A stretch of DNA of 64,000 nucleotides. Origin: Plasmodium coatneyi (Eukaryota; Apicomplexa; Aconoidasida; Haemosporida; Plasmodiidae). The stretch lies in the NCBI RefSeq assembly GCF_001680005.1, contig NC_033565.1, positions 1,531,501-1,595,500 on the forward strand. The letters run 5' to 3'. Below the pieces are notes generated by a model. The model did not search any database, was not told the origin of the DNA, and worked only from the letters and a program-made list of their open reading frames with translations. A program made the translations under genes and the position numbers. Shown piece by piece: positions 20,676 through 30,434 of the stretch (position 1 is the first letter of the stretch; each line of letters starts with the position of its first letter).

Positions 20676-22944
20676 GCCGTTTTCCCACCTTCTTGGGTGT
20701 GCTGGGTTATAAAAGGGCGAGCGAGCTAATGGATGAACCGGTAAGTTTATACCCGGCGAAGTGCCCTTCATGGGGGAAGACACTGTTAGTTACCTGTGAA
20801 GGGGGCTCAGTGTGTGCGTATTACCTGTTTTACGTGGGGCTTTACACCCTGTGTTGTGAAAATGTTCATGTATATGTGTGCATGAAAGGATGCTTCAAAG
20901 CGGTTTCCATGTAACTTTTAGTGATCCCCTTCCCTTTAAACGTCTCCTTCTGAATTGCTTCCCCCCTTTTATAGAACATCTAAGAGGTTCACATTTTGTT
21001 AAGCAAGGCGTTTTCCAAAAGCATAATTTCAATTTTCAAGCATATATGCAAAAGTGAATTCGTAACTCCCGTTAGGAAAATGAGAATCTCAAGTCTTCAT
21101 TCACGGGTGTTGCTGTCCTTTGCAAGTTGCGTTTCGGTGTTTACGCCTCGGCCGTCGCGCTTTGCCCGCCACAGTTCGCCAGCTACGTTTGGCCAATGAC
21201 GCTTTGTTAACCACGTTTTGCCAGCTACACCTAAGCACTCGCGTTTTTCTTTCCCCTTTTTTTTTTAATTATTTTTTCTTTTGCATTCTTCATATATAAT
21301 TAATAAAAAAATTTAGTCAGTAACATTTCTCATTTTCCTATCACGTTTTTTTTTTTCTTTTCCTTCTCCATTTCTCCATTATTGTGCCCCCCCAAACGAT
21401 TTATTTAGTATAATGTTGTTAGTTTTTAATTATAAATATTTCAAAAAAAAAAAAAAAAAAAAGAAAAGGATTAAAATGCATTTTTAAAATACCAAACGAA
21501 TGCAAAGGAAAATAAATTAAATCACGAGAAAAAAAAAGAAAAGGACAAGCACCTTGTGGAACACGCACAGGCAACCTAACTGAACGCAATATATCATACT
21601 CTATAAAACATACGTAGTACTTACAAATACACACGCAAGCACGAACACAAGCCCACGAGCAACTGCGACGCCCTTCTCTCTTGCTTCCTCTCGCATTGTA
21701 AAGACATGTATATTAACATTCCGAACAAGGCGTAATTTGATTTGGGTTAGAGAAGAAAAATCTAGGCATTAAAAAAAAAAAAATTGAACAAAAAAGAGCA
21801 TGGGATGGTGTTACAAGATGTTTTTCCTTTTTTTTTTCTGTATCCACGAATTGTTTTAAAAATTTTTTCCTGTTCTTTTTTCTTTTTTTTTACATCCTTT
21901 TTCGTGACCCCACGGTGACGTGAAAAGAGAAAGAAAACGTGATAGAAGGTGGAATGGATGTTTTGCAAAATCGTGAAAAGGTTAGACACACGGCAGATAG
22001 TGACTACATGGCAAGGAAGAGGGCACATTTGAACAAGGGTCATGATGAGTGAATATGTTTGTCCACGCGATGTACTATTCGTCCTTGAAGACTTGTTGCT
22101 TCGTTGCTATGGTGAAACTTCTGCTACCCGAGCATTTCAAGTTTTTAAGAGCTGCGCTGTTATGAGGAAGTGGTGATTTTCTTTACCAGTTTCATGAAGT
22201 AACATGTGTACTTTTCGGTGTGGTTTACTTCATTTCAAGTTTTTTATTTATTTATTTATTTTTTTTTTTTTGTCACATTTCAAATTAACTGAGCATAGGG
22301 GGGGTGGTGTGTGCACATTCACCACTTGACGCTTTTTTTCCTTTCCATTTTGTTTTCCCAAAAAGTGTGGGTAATTTTTTTTTCCTGGACAGAATCCCCC
22401 TACGGAGATGTATAAACTTGCGCATGCAGCCTGCGCGGTGGCGTGCTTCCCCGCTTAACTGTGAATATAACCCTGCGTCTGTTTTTTTCCGCGGACTGTT
22501 TTTTTTTTTTTTCCTAATTCGTAAATAGGGAGATCTTCTGGAGAGTTGAACCCGAGGAAATGCCAAGGGTATGCCATAATACATTGGCTTATCCGTAGAG
22601 GATATGCTTCCACTTCGGGAACAAGGACAAGAAAATGTGTACTTTGCGGTCCCATGAAATGGTCGGAGTTGGCTGATTGTGACGGTTGCCTCCTTTATCT
22701 GAGCAAATAAAACTAAAGAAAGGATACATTTTTTACTTTTTCTTTTCCTTCTTTTTTTTTTTTGTTGTTTTTCTTCCTTTTTCACTCTTCCTTCCTTCTT
22801 TTCTGCTCTACTTTTATCTTATTCTTCCTTCATCACACCCTCTCCTCATTCCACCTAAAACCTAATTAATCACCGCGGCTAGGTGAACACCACGACGTAT
22901 TGTTGTTCGCATAACATAGAAAACCTTAGGACACAACCCCCAAA
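20676..22944. other. Non-coding spacer between SR-protein gene and repeat island
   Basis: No protein gene is supported. It contains a possible 3' UTR intron of the SR gene (20741-20974), poly-T/poly-A tracts (21440-21460, 21770-21783, 22261-22271) and one unusual patch of balanced composition at about 22530-22710, described separately. A sequence at 22882-22925 (TAGGTGAACACCAC...) recurs in diverged form at about 23247-23290, showing that the repeat island starts here. Confidence 0.55.
22546..22624. other. Possible structured element (three-way junction by eye)
   Basis: An outer stem can form between TTG-AA-CCCGAGG (22546-22557) and CTTCGGG-AA-CAA (22613-22624), with a symmetric AA/AA internal loop and one G-U pair. 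Inside it lie two hairpins: GCCAA (22562) with TTGGC (22584), and TATCC (22590) with GGATA (22600) around a five-base loop. It is surrounded by low-complexity DNA. It fits neither a tRNA nor any spliceosomal RNA that I recognise, and short stems can arise by chance, so this is only a candidate. Confidence 0.2.
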
Positions 22945-23200
22945 CCCATATTCTTACACCACTAACAGCCTTCATTCTAACACCCCTTACACCATCATTC
23001 TAACACCCCTTACACCATCATTCTAATACCCCTAACCCTTCATTCTAATACCCTTAAAACCTTCACTGTAGTACCCAACACACTTCATTCTACCACCCCT
23101 AACAACCTTCCTTATACCACCCTTAATCCTTTCATTCAATAACCCCTAACCCATTTATTCTAACACTATAACCCTTCATTCTTACACAGATAACACCCCG
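22945..23200. repeat. Degenerate ~23-bp TTCATTCTAACACC repeat array
   Basis: About ten imperfect copies of a 22-24 bp unit of the form CCTTCATTCTAACACCCCTTA lie head to tail, the C-rich strand being the plus strand. The best pair is near 22970-23020. Reverse-complement copies occur on the other side of the telomere-like core (24035-24125). Confidence 0.85.
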
Positions 23201-23349
23201 CCAACCTCTCATCCTTGTATCCCTAAAAACTTTTTTACCCTCTCTTAGATGATTAAACACCATTCCATATTGCTGTTCATAAAATCTAAATTCGAACTTC
23301 TATTTTCCAATTTTTCACTTATTCTCCACACATCACACCTATTTTCCAC

Positions 23350-23505
23350 CTTACCTTAACCGGGAACCCACTTTACCTTAACGCAGAACCCACTTTATCC
23401 TTAACCCGAGACCCACTTTATCCTTAACCCGAGACCCACTTTATCCTTAACCCGAGACCCACTTTATCCTTAACCCGAGACCCACATTACCTTAACCCCG
23501 ATTTC
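23350..23505. repeat. 23-bp TCCTTAACCCGAGACCCA array, C-rich orientation
   Basis: Six to seven copies of a 23-bp unit containing TCCTTAACCCGAGACCCA; the central four are identical and the edges are degenerate. The same unit is found inverted at 24176-24366. Confidence 0.93.
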
Positions 23506-23519
23506 ACATTCCCTTCACC

Positions 23520-23910
23520 CTGAAACTTAAAGCACAAATCCTGAAACTCTAAATCCTCAAACCTCAAACCTCAACACTGAAACCCTGAACCCTAAAACAT
23601 GAACACCCAACTCTAAACCCTAATCTCTTAACTCTAATTACTATGCCCTAAGGATTAAAGCCTAAATCCCCAAAATTGAACTCCGGACAATCAAAACCCT
23701 AAATCATTAACCCTGTCCAACATCTAAAAAGTGAACCCTGAACCCTAAAACCTAAACCCTATAACATAAAGGATAAATTACAAAACCTTCACTCTAAACA
23801 CTATATCCTAAATCCTCAACCCTAAACCCTGAACCCTTAACCCTAAATCGTAAGCCCAACAGCTTGAACCCTGAACCTGATACCCTAAAACCTAAAGACT
23901 AAAAATAAAA
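23520..23910. repeat. Interstitial degenerate telomere-like heptamers (CCCTRAA)
   Basis: AACCCTAAA / AACCCTGAA motifs recur irregularly over about 390 bp, in the C-rich orientation on the plus strand. Plasmodium telomeres are GGGTT(T/C)A, so these are telomere-type heptamers inside the chromosome. Flanking conserved genes and the intact MSP3-like cluster beyond show this is not a chromosome end. An A-rich spacer (about 23,900-23,990) follows. Confidence 0.88.
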
Positions 23911-24034
23911 GCGTACAAAACAAAAAAGGAAGGTGAAATAAAATAAAAAAGAAAAAAAAAAAAGAAGAAAAGAAAAATTGAAGGAGGGAAGGGAATTGAG
24001 TGGGATGGTGCAATTAGGTGTTGTTAGTGGTCTC

Positions 24035-24125
24035 GGAAGGATGGTTGTAAGAATGAAAGGTTAAGCGTTGGTAAAATGAAAGGTTAGGTGTGTTAGAATG
24101 ATGATTCAGGGTGTTGGAGAGGGTT
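24035..24125. repeat. Inverted copies of the TTCATTCTAACACC repeat
   Basis: GTAAGAATGAAAGGTTA, TAAAATGAAAGGTTAGGTG and GTGTTAGAATGATGA are reverse-complement versions of the unit at 22945-23200. There are about three to four degenerate copies. Confidence 0.75.
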
Positions 24126-24175
24126 TGAGGATATATGGAAACCGGGTTAATGGTATGGTGGGACCGCGGTTATGG

Positions 24176-24366
24176 GAAAGTGGGTCTCGGGTTAAGGATA
24201 AAATGGGTCTCGGGTTAAGGATAAAGTGGGTCTCGGGTTAAGGATAAAGTGGGTCTCGGGTTAAGGATAAAGTGGGTCTCGGGTTAAGGTTAAAGTGGGT
24301 CTTGGGTTAAGGATAAAGTGGGTCTCGGGTTAAGGATAAAGTGGGTCTCGGGTTAAGGTAAAGTGG
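24176..24366. repeat. 23-bp array in G-rich orientation
   Basis: Eight head-to-tail copies of TGGGTCTCGGGTTAAGGA plus about five bases, the exact reverse complement of the unit at 23350-23505. Copies differ by single changes only (for example TCTTGGG in the sixth), so this array is younger or better homogenised than the telomere-like core. Confidence 0.95.
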
Positions 24367-24429
24367 GACAGATTTCAGGATCCCGAGATAGAGGTTGAAA
24401 GTTCAGGTTTCGGTTTTAGGGTGGAAGGA

Positions 24430-24640
24430 TTTGTTCCTAAGGAAGATGTTCCTAAGGAGAGTGTTTCACGTTCAGTTTCCGGGTTTAGGGAGAATGACTT
24501 TCTTCCTAAGGAAGGTGTTCCTAAGGAACAGGTTCCAAGTTTAGATTGCGGGTTTAGGGAGGAAGACTCTGTTGCTTAGGGAAGTCTTCCTGAGGTTGAT
24601 GTTCCTAAGGAAGAGGTTCCAAGTTCAGGGTTCCGGATTT
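24430..24640. repeat. ~70-bp repeat with CCTAAGG palindromes
   Basis: Three copies of a roughly 70-bp unit start at about 24432, 24502 and 24571. Each carries paired TTCCTAAGGAA-type palindromes and then a CCGGGTTTAGGGA-like segment that resembles a telomere heptamer. The third copy is the most diverged, and a partial fourth follows. Confidence 0.8.
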
Positions 24641-26095
24641 TGGGGTGTAGTAAATATATGAATTTTTTTTTGGTTTTGATTTTGTATTGTATGAAAGTGT
24701 TCACATGTTAATGTGTAATCAATATAAGTGAAAAAAAAATTTTTCCTACTTTATTTTGATCTGTTTGGTAAATTTCTTTTACTTAGGATTTAAAATGCTC
24801 ATTTATTTTGTTACAAATTTTTATGTCCATAATTTTTTCTGTTTTTATAATTTATTTTCCTTTCTAAGTTCTAATTATGTATTTTTGAAAAGGTGTTCCA
24901 AATTGTGCGCGGGTTCGCGAAGGTTCTCTTGGAGATGTTTCGCCCTGCCTCCTTTTATGGTTATACACATCTGTTAGATGCACAGTTCTCACAAAATGGG
25001 AATAACAGTTTCTGCATAAAGGAGATAAAACGTTGCGTCTTCCGCTTTATTTTACTATAATTTAGGTATAATATTAGTCGAAAAAAAGTTAGCCAAAAAA
25101 AGAAAAAATGTCCTAATATAAATTTGTCACAGAAAATTGTCAAAAAAGAAAAGGAAGGGGCTCACTTCTTTTTCATTTATTTGATAAAATGAATACGTAC
25201 AACACTTCGCAGAGTATATGATACCTACTTTTGTATTCATACTCCCCTTTTTTTATTACGCATTTTCAGTTCGCTTTTTTGTTGTACAGTGAGCCTAAGC
25301 AGAGCGCGCAGATATAAAAGGTATTTAATAACATGAGGTAAGTATATGTAAGCACACTCGGAACGCACTGATGGTTTGTTCCCATTTTCGTGTCCGCGAG
25401 AAAAATATTGTACATTCTTTGGTAGTGCAGATGAATTAAGGAATAAAGGTTTCGCTGCGGATTATATAAAGGGGCAAATGGAAAAAAGAGTACCTTGGAC
25501 ACTGCTCAAAAAAGGGGAAAGTGCAGGCGAGGAATTGTACAATAATTGTATAAAATGTGTATGGCCGTGAAATGGGACTATTTTGATAAAGGCTTGTAGA
25601 GCCAAGTTTGGGCACCTGGCAAACTTCCCAAAATAGGTGTACTTGTTCCCGACACATATATGTACAATTTTCTCAAAACGTAGCGAAATTATACAGTTTG
25701 TCATTTTGGACATTTTTGATGTAAAGTATATGTACTTTTATAGGTTGTGCAACAACAACCCATGTACATTTTTTGTCGGATGTTGGCCATTTTGGACATT
25801 TTGCCACGATTCCTTTTACATTTTTTCTCCTTTTGGTGGCTTACCAATTATGCAGCCCCCCCAAAAATGATGGTCATTAAAAAAGGAGTCATTTCCAAAC
25901 ACGCAAACTTGAACTGTTTCACTTTCAAAAATTTCCATTTGTACAATTCTGACCGCTTCAACGTGAACAAACGTTGGATTGTACACATATCCTAGATGGG
26001 GATCTTTTTTCAGCGTAAAATGTTCAGAAGGTTTTTACTTTACAAGTAAATTTCCAATATACAGTAAAAACTCTTTTGCAATTTTTTTTCCAACT
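24641..26095. other. Spacer between repeat island and first MSP3-like gene
   Basis: AT-rich DNA with no supported gene. Short open frames on both strands overlap one another and match no family. As the MSP3-like gene to the right runs leftwards, its 3' UTR lies at the right end of this spacer. Confidence 0.55.
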
Positions 26096-26827
26096 TTATA
26101 ATTGTAAAAAGAAGAGAACCATGATTTTGATAATGTCATTCATTCTATTTTCAAGTTCTTTGTCTCCTTTGATTATCTTGATCAGATCCTTCAGGGGCCC
26201 TTCCGTTGAATTAAAATATTCTTCTATATCGGGGCGACATTGGCAATCTCCCGGATGAGCTTGCGTGCCATTGGGGGATGCGTCTTTTCCTTCCTGGGCT
26301 GCTTTTTCGACTTCTTCTCCCTCCTGCGCTTCACCTTGCAGCTGCTGCCCCTCCTCCTCCCCATCATCATAGTCGTCATCATCGTCTCCATCGTCGTCTT
26401 CCTCCTGCTCCTCTTCTTCATCAACATCATCTTCCACTTCCATCGTCTGCACCTCCTCTTCTACTTCCTCATTCTTACCATTTACCTTATCAGCATCCTG
26501 TGATGATATTTCCACAGGCTCCAGGACGTGCTGATTGGTTATCTTCAAAGATTCGTGCGCTGTTTTATTTTTTTCTTCCTTCGCTTCATCCGTAAATTTT
26601 GTAATATCCTCCGTTGTTTGTTTCATTACTTCTTTATTGCTGTCCTCGTCTTTCTGTTTTTGCGCGCTTGTTGGATGTTCACTTTCAGAGGGAGCTCCTT
26701 CCTCTGGTATTCCATTCCTCGCTTTGTTTTTATTCACATTTAGAATTTTACCCCATACAGCCCCATTTTTCTGCATGTATAAATTTAAAAGAGAAATGAA
26801 AATGGTGATCCTGAGGAATTGCCTCAT
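26096..26827 (-). CDS. MSP3-like secreted protein, short acidic form
   Basis: Single exon, 243 aa, starting at ATG 26827. The N-terminus MRQFLRITIFISLLNLYMQK is a signal peptide nearly matching that of the giant paralogue (MRQFFGITILVFFLYLYIHQ). A tag KARNG at residues 35-39 stands where MSP3 proteins carry NLRNG. The middle is hydrophilic, then comes a very acidic Glu/Asp run (about 135-165, with DDDGDDDDDYDDGEEE). The C-terminus has an amphipathic helix ending MVLFFLQL. The alanine-rich coiled-coil body typical of MSP3 proteins is missing, so this may be a core-deleted member. Expected location is the parasitophorous space or merozoite surface by partner binding, since there is no membrane anchor. 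It is the first of four such genes in tandem. Confidence 0.82.
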   Translation of the reverse strand: MRQFLRITIFISLLNLYMQKNGAVWGKILNVNKNKARNGIPEEGAPSESEHPTSAQKQKDEDSNKEVMKQTTEDITKFTDEAKEEKNKTAHESLKITNQHVLEPVEISSQDADKVNGKNEEVEEEVQTMEVEDDVDEEEEQEEDDDGDDDDDYDDGEEEGQQLQGEAQEGEEVEKAAQEGKDASPNGTQAHPGDCQCRPDIEEYFNSTEGPLKDLIKIIKGDKELENRMNDIIKIMVLFFLQL

Positions 26828-28432
26828 TCTAAAACAGTGCGTTAAAATGGTGGAACCTAACTATTTTAAACCAATTTAAAAAAGTGGAAAATCTAAGGGG
26901 ATCCGACTATGGGAAAGCCATTCCTTGGATTCAATTTTTTTCTTCTTTTCCCAGAAGGGGACGCTTAATATTATCGGATAAGTAAAAGTTTAAGTTTGCC
27001 AGATTTTAGGATCACACACCAAGGGGAAAGCATACATATATTTAAGTCAGCTAAGTGAAATAAACAGAGTATGACACAAGGTTGAGAAAAAAAAAAAAAA
27101 ATTCTCAGTGCGTTAAGGATCAATAGATGATATTAATTTTGTTAATGCCACTTAAATGTATGTTTCAGTCCCTGCGCATGCACACGTGTTATATACGGAT
27201 GTATATTACGTACACATTTATGTATGTGTTCCTTTTTGTTCCCACTCATTGCCTGCAGTTGTTCGTTCCATTTTCACCCTCAGGAAGACTCAACTAAGAA
27301 CTTGTCTGGTTGTCGGAGAGCAAAAAAAAAAAAGCTTCGCGCTTCTTGCGGAAGGAGGCTCATCGGCTTTATTGTGTGATAAATATATTTATCTGAAGGA
27401 CCTTTCAATGATCCATGTGAAATGCACTTTTATTTAACGGCCCAAGGTAAGCGGAAAATAAAATAAAAAATAGAATAAAACAGAATAATACATACACCTA
27501 GAATGTCTCAACTAGGAGTAATTTCTGGAGTAGTTCATAGGTGGGCCACAAATCAGTGTCTACCCAGTAAATGTGCTTTATTCTATTAGCACCTTTTGAG
27601 GAAGAAATTTTTTTTTTTTTAAATACTAAAAGGGGACGCACCTCCGTGTGTCATTATGTGCAGACAAAATCGTGGCATTCTTTATTTCTATTTCTCTTTT
27701 TTAAATTATGAGCATGAAAAAATTTTCCCAGTTGATTAAATTTGTGTCAGGTTATAGGTATCAAAAAGGGAGTATGAATCCACTATGCTCAAGTGCCGAG
27801 TGTGGGAAAGAATTTCCTTAACAGAGTTTTTTTCTCGAAAACAATTTTGTACAAACAAAAGTTTCTCCCTGTGCGCTTCTCCAATGTGATATTTCTCAGT
27901 GATCATCATTGTGCGCTTAATATAACTCACCATTGGTGATTGGAAATAGCATAAGAGAGAATGACATGGTATTGGGGTTGACTAGCTGGAGGCTATCTAT
28001 CCCATGAGGTGAACATACATGTGATGTTACCCCATTTTGAGATTAATTTATTCCATTTAGAGAGGGGGTGGAAATACACATAACTATATTTTAAGGAGAC
28101 GTAGTTGTCTCATTAGTTGTTGACTCTACTAAGCAGAGTAAAACGGAAAATGCAATCATGCACATTGCAGGGGGGGGGATTTTCATCATGGCATTTTGAT
28201 AGGTCTACACATGACATGTTACATTTATGGGCAAATAAAAATCAGTGCGTGTTATGTTTAACATTTTTTTTCCTTTTTTATCCTGTAATGGGCGTAGAAA
28301 CAAGTACAGAATGGCACAAAAAGGATGCTTTTTTTTTTTTTTTCTTCCCTCATTATTTCATCATTTTTGCGGGTACGGCACCTCAGCATTGTACGTTCAG
28401 CCTTTTCCTTTCACCAACGCGTCAGGTTAACT
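26828..28432. other. Intergenic region between MSP3-like genes 1 and 2
   Basis: No gene is supported. The stretch is AT-rich with a poly-A run at 27087-27101 and T runs at 27608-27620 and 28328-28343. It carries the promoter of the 243-aa gene (left part) and the 3' UTR of the 355-aa gene (right part). Confidence 0.55.
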
Positions 28433-29500
28433 TTACCAGAATTTAAAAAAATTGACAAACGCTTTAATTTTACTTATAAAAAATTGCACCACATTATAAA
28501 ATACATTCGTTTGTTTCTGTTGAAGACTTTCGAACTCAGCCTGCTGTCCTTGTTCTTGGCCCTTTTCTGCCTCTGCGGTTCCTTCCTTTAAGCTTTTTTC
28601 TTCGTAGTGCGAATTTGACTTGCTTCCCGCGGATTCCTCGATTGCTTCTTTCGCCACTTTGCCTCCTGATGTGGGTTGGGGGGTGGCCGGAGCTCCGTTT
28701 ACCTTTGTAGCATTCCCCGCTGGAGTCGCTACTTTTGCGGCAGGCGTTACTTCAAGTTTTGCTGCTACCGCTGGTGACTGTTTGTTCTTGTCTCGCTTTT
28801 TCAAATCCTCCTTTTTCGGCTTCAAATTTACTGGAATTGGGATTTTCATTTTGGCCAACTCGGATGCTTCGGAATTCTTTCCGGCATCATTCAGTGCTTC
28901 TATTGCGCTTTCTTTTGCCAGTTTGGCCGCAAATTCTGTTAATTTCTTCGCATTTTCCGCTTGAGCCATTGCTTGGTTTGCCTCTGTTACAGTTTTGGCC
29001 GCTTCAGCTCTCTTGGCAGCCTTCATAGCATCGTCCTTCCCTCTTTCTGCGTCTCTCGCTGTCAGAATGGCATCCACTTTAGACTCTGACGCTATTTGCC
29101 CCTCTGAAATGTTGCCCAAAAATTTGATTACCGTTTGAGACGCTTTGGATGCCAAGTCCTCTAACATTTTTGCCTCTTCAGCGAATAACTCTGCTTTTTC
29201 AACTATTTCTTCTATCTGCTTTTTTTCGTTTTCGTTTTGTGCTTCCATGAGTAGATCCGCTTCTTCCTCCTTCGTTTTTCCTGTTTTTTCATTATTCCCA
29301 TTTTGCTCATTTGGGTTATTCTCTGAGTTGTTGCCACCACCGCCGTTGTTCATATCAGCATTATTTTTGCCATGAGATGGATGCTCGATCCTAAGGTTAG
29401 GTGTCCTGCCATTGCTTATTTCATTCTTTACCACGCTATGCTGGAGCATATAAAAATTAAGGAAAAATATAAAAAGAGAAAAACTCCAAATGCGCTTCAT
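28433..29500 (-). CDS. MSP3-like secreted protein, 355 aa
   Basis: Single exon. The frame is open further upstream, but ATG 29500 is chosen because it places the signal peptide MKRIWSFSLFIFFLNFYM at the N-terminus. Residues 35-39 are NLRIE, a variant of the NLRNG tag. A Gly/Asn-rich linker (about 45-70) leads to an Ala/Lys/Glu-rich helical region (about 78-225) with heptad-like spacing. A Pro/Ala/Thr-rich stretch follows (APATPQPTSG), then a Gln/Glu-rich segment and a hydrophobic helical end FFISKIKAFVNFFKFW. There is no GPI signal or transmembrane segment. The body is not made of the modules seen in the two genes to the right, so it is a more distant paralogue. Confidence 0.82.
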   Translation of the reverse strand: MKRIWSFSLFIFFLNFYMLQHSVVKNEISNGRTPNLRIEHPSHGKNNADMNNGGGGNNSENNPNEQNGNNEKTGKTKEEEADLLMEAQNENEKKQIEEIVEKAELFAEEAKMLEDLASKASQTVIKFLGNISEGQIASESKVDAILTARDAERGKDDAMKAAKRAEAAKTVTEANQAMAQAENAKKLTEFAAKLAKESAIEALNDAGKNSEASELAKMKIPIPVNLKPKKEDLKKRDKNKQSPAVAAKLEVTPAAKVATPAGNATKVNGAPATPQPTSGGKVAKEAIEESAGSKSNSHYEEKSLKEGTAEAEKGQEQGQQAEFESLQQKQTNVFYNVVQFFISKIKAFVNFFKFW

Positions 29501-29849
29501 TATGTATATGTCTATATGTGTATAATTTTTTTTTAAAAAAAAAAAAGGAAAGTGACCTCTTTCGATATGGATGAAACAAAGCAAGAGGTGAGCACTTGGG
29601 GTGCTATTTCACAAGACGTATTTTTGCTTCAAGAGGAAATTATCTTTCCCTTTCTGTTTCGTTTATCTTTCCTATGTGTCTATATAATAGAACAAATTGA
29701 ATTGGTAAAAAATAACTGCGCTGAGAGCGGAAACAGCAAAAATGGAAAGGTGCCAGTTGTTACTATAAAATGTACACATCAGAAAAAGTTAATCCTTAAC
29801 TGCGACTTTTAAATCGTCCTTTTGAGTGGCACATTGGAAAGTGCAACGT

Positions 29850-29902
29850 GAAAAATGTAGATGAAAAATGTAGATGAAAAATGTAGTTAAAAAAATGTAG
29901 GT
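29850..29902. repeat. 13-bp GAAAAATGTAGAT minisatellite
   Basis: Four imperfect copies of GAAAAATGTAGAT lie in tandem upstream of the 355-aa MSP3-like gene, grading into TGTAAATTAAAAT-like units. Confidence 0.8.
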
Positions 29903-30052
29903 GCAAATTGTAAATTAAAATGTGTAAATTAAAAATTGCAGGTTCTAATCGGAGGGGCAGAACGGACAAGTTAAAATGGCAACGACATTGTTCCTTTGAA
30001 TCGCATGCGGTCCACGGTGCAGCAACATTGGAGAAGCGACGGAAAAAAAAAA

Positions 30053-30072
30053 AATATATATATATATATATA
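30053..30072. repeat. (TA)n microsatellite
   Basis: About ten TA units after an A run; a likely polymorphic length marker. Confidence 0.9.
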
Positions 30073-30412
30073 AGTATATATGTAATAATATAATGTGTAC
30101 ATATCCGAAGTGCGAACAACACTTTTAAATGGTTACATGTAGTGATCCCTTGCGCGTGGAGAATGCACCTCTTAAATGATATTAATTCTTCCGTCAATGC
30201 CCCCATTTTATGTATATTTTTTCCAATAATATTGTGTGCGTGTTCAATAGACATTTTTAACGGGTTCGTTTTGCCCCCTCACAGTATGCGTAAAGGCGTG
30301 GTATTACATGTGCGAGGCGGGACGAGGAAGAAGAAAAACATATACACGTAGTAACATCTGAAAGAAAAAAGTTTCTATGACTTTTTTTTGTTTTTTTTTT
30401 TTTTTTATTTTA

Positions 30413-30434
30413 CACAAAGTTGAAGTCACTTATT
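30413..30434. promoter_or_regulatory. Intergenic element shared upstream of two MSP3-like genes, copy 1
   Basis: CACAAAGT, then T, then GAAGTCACTTATT; 21 of 22 bases match 33831-33852. Both copies follow a poly-T stretch and lie upstream of an MSP3-like ATG, about 0.9 kb and 0.4 kb away respectively. It could be a regulatory element or a remnant of the tandem gene duplication. Confidence 0.4.

Noticed and set aside
22546..22624. tRNA gene on the minus strand
   Set aside because: A GGGTTCAACTC segment resembles a B box, but the T stem mispairs, there is no matching acceptor stem, and the would-be anticodon loop is irregular.
22285..22785. 166-aa minus-strand frame over the structured patch
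   Set aside because: Both ends are poly-Lys from poly-T tracts, and only about 60 residues in the middle are complex, with no domain I can recognise.
22945..24366. CRISPR array
   Set aside because: Units are contiguous or degenerate with no unique spacers of constant length, and the genome is eukaryotic.
23350..24366. Telomere-telomere fusion scar
   Set aside because: A fusion would read G-rich then C-rich on one strand; here it reads C-rich then G-rich.
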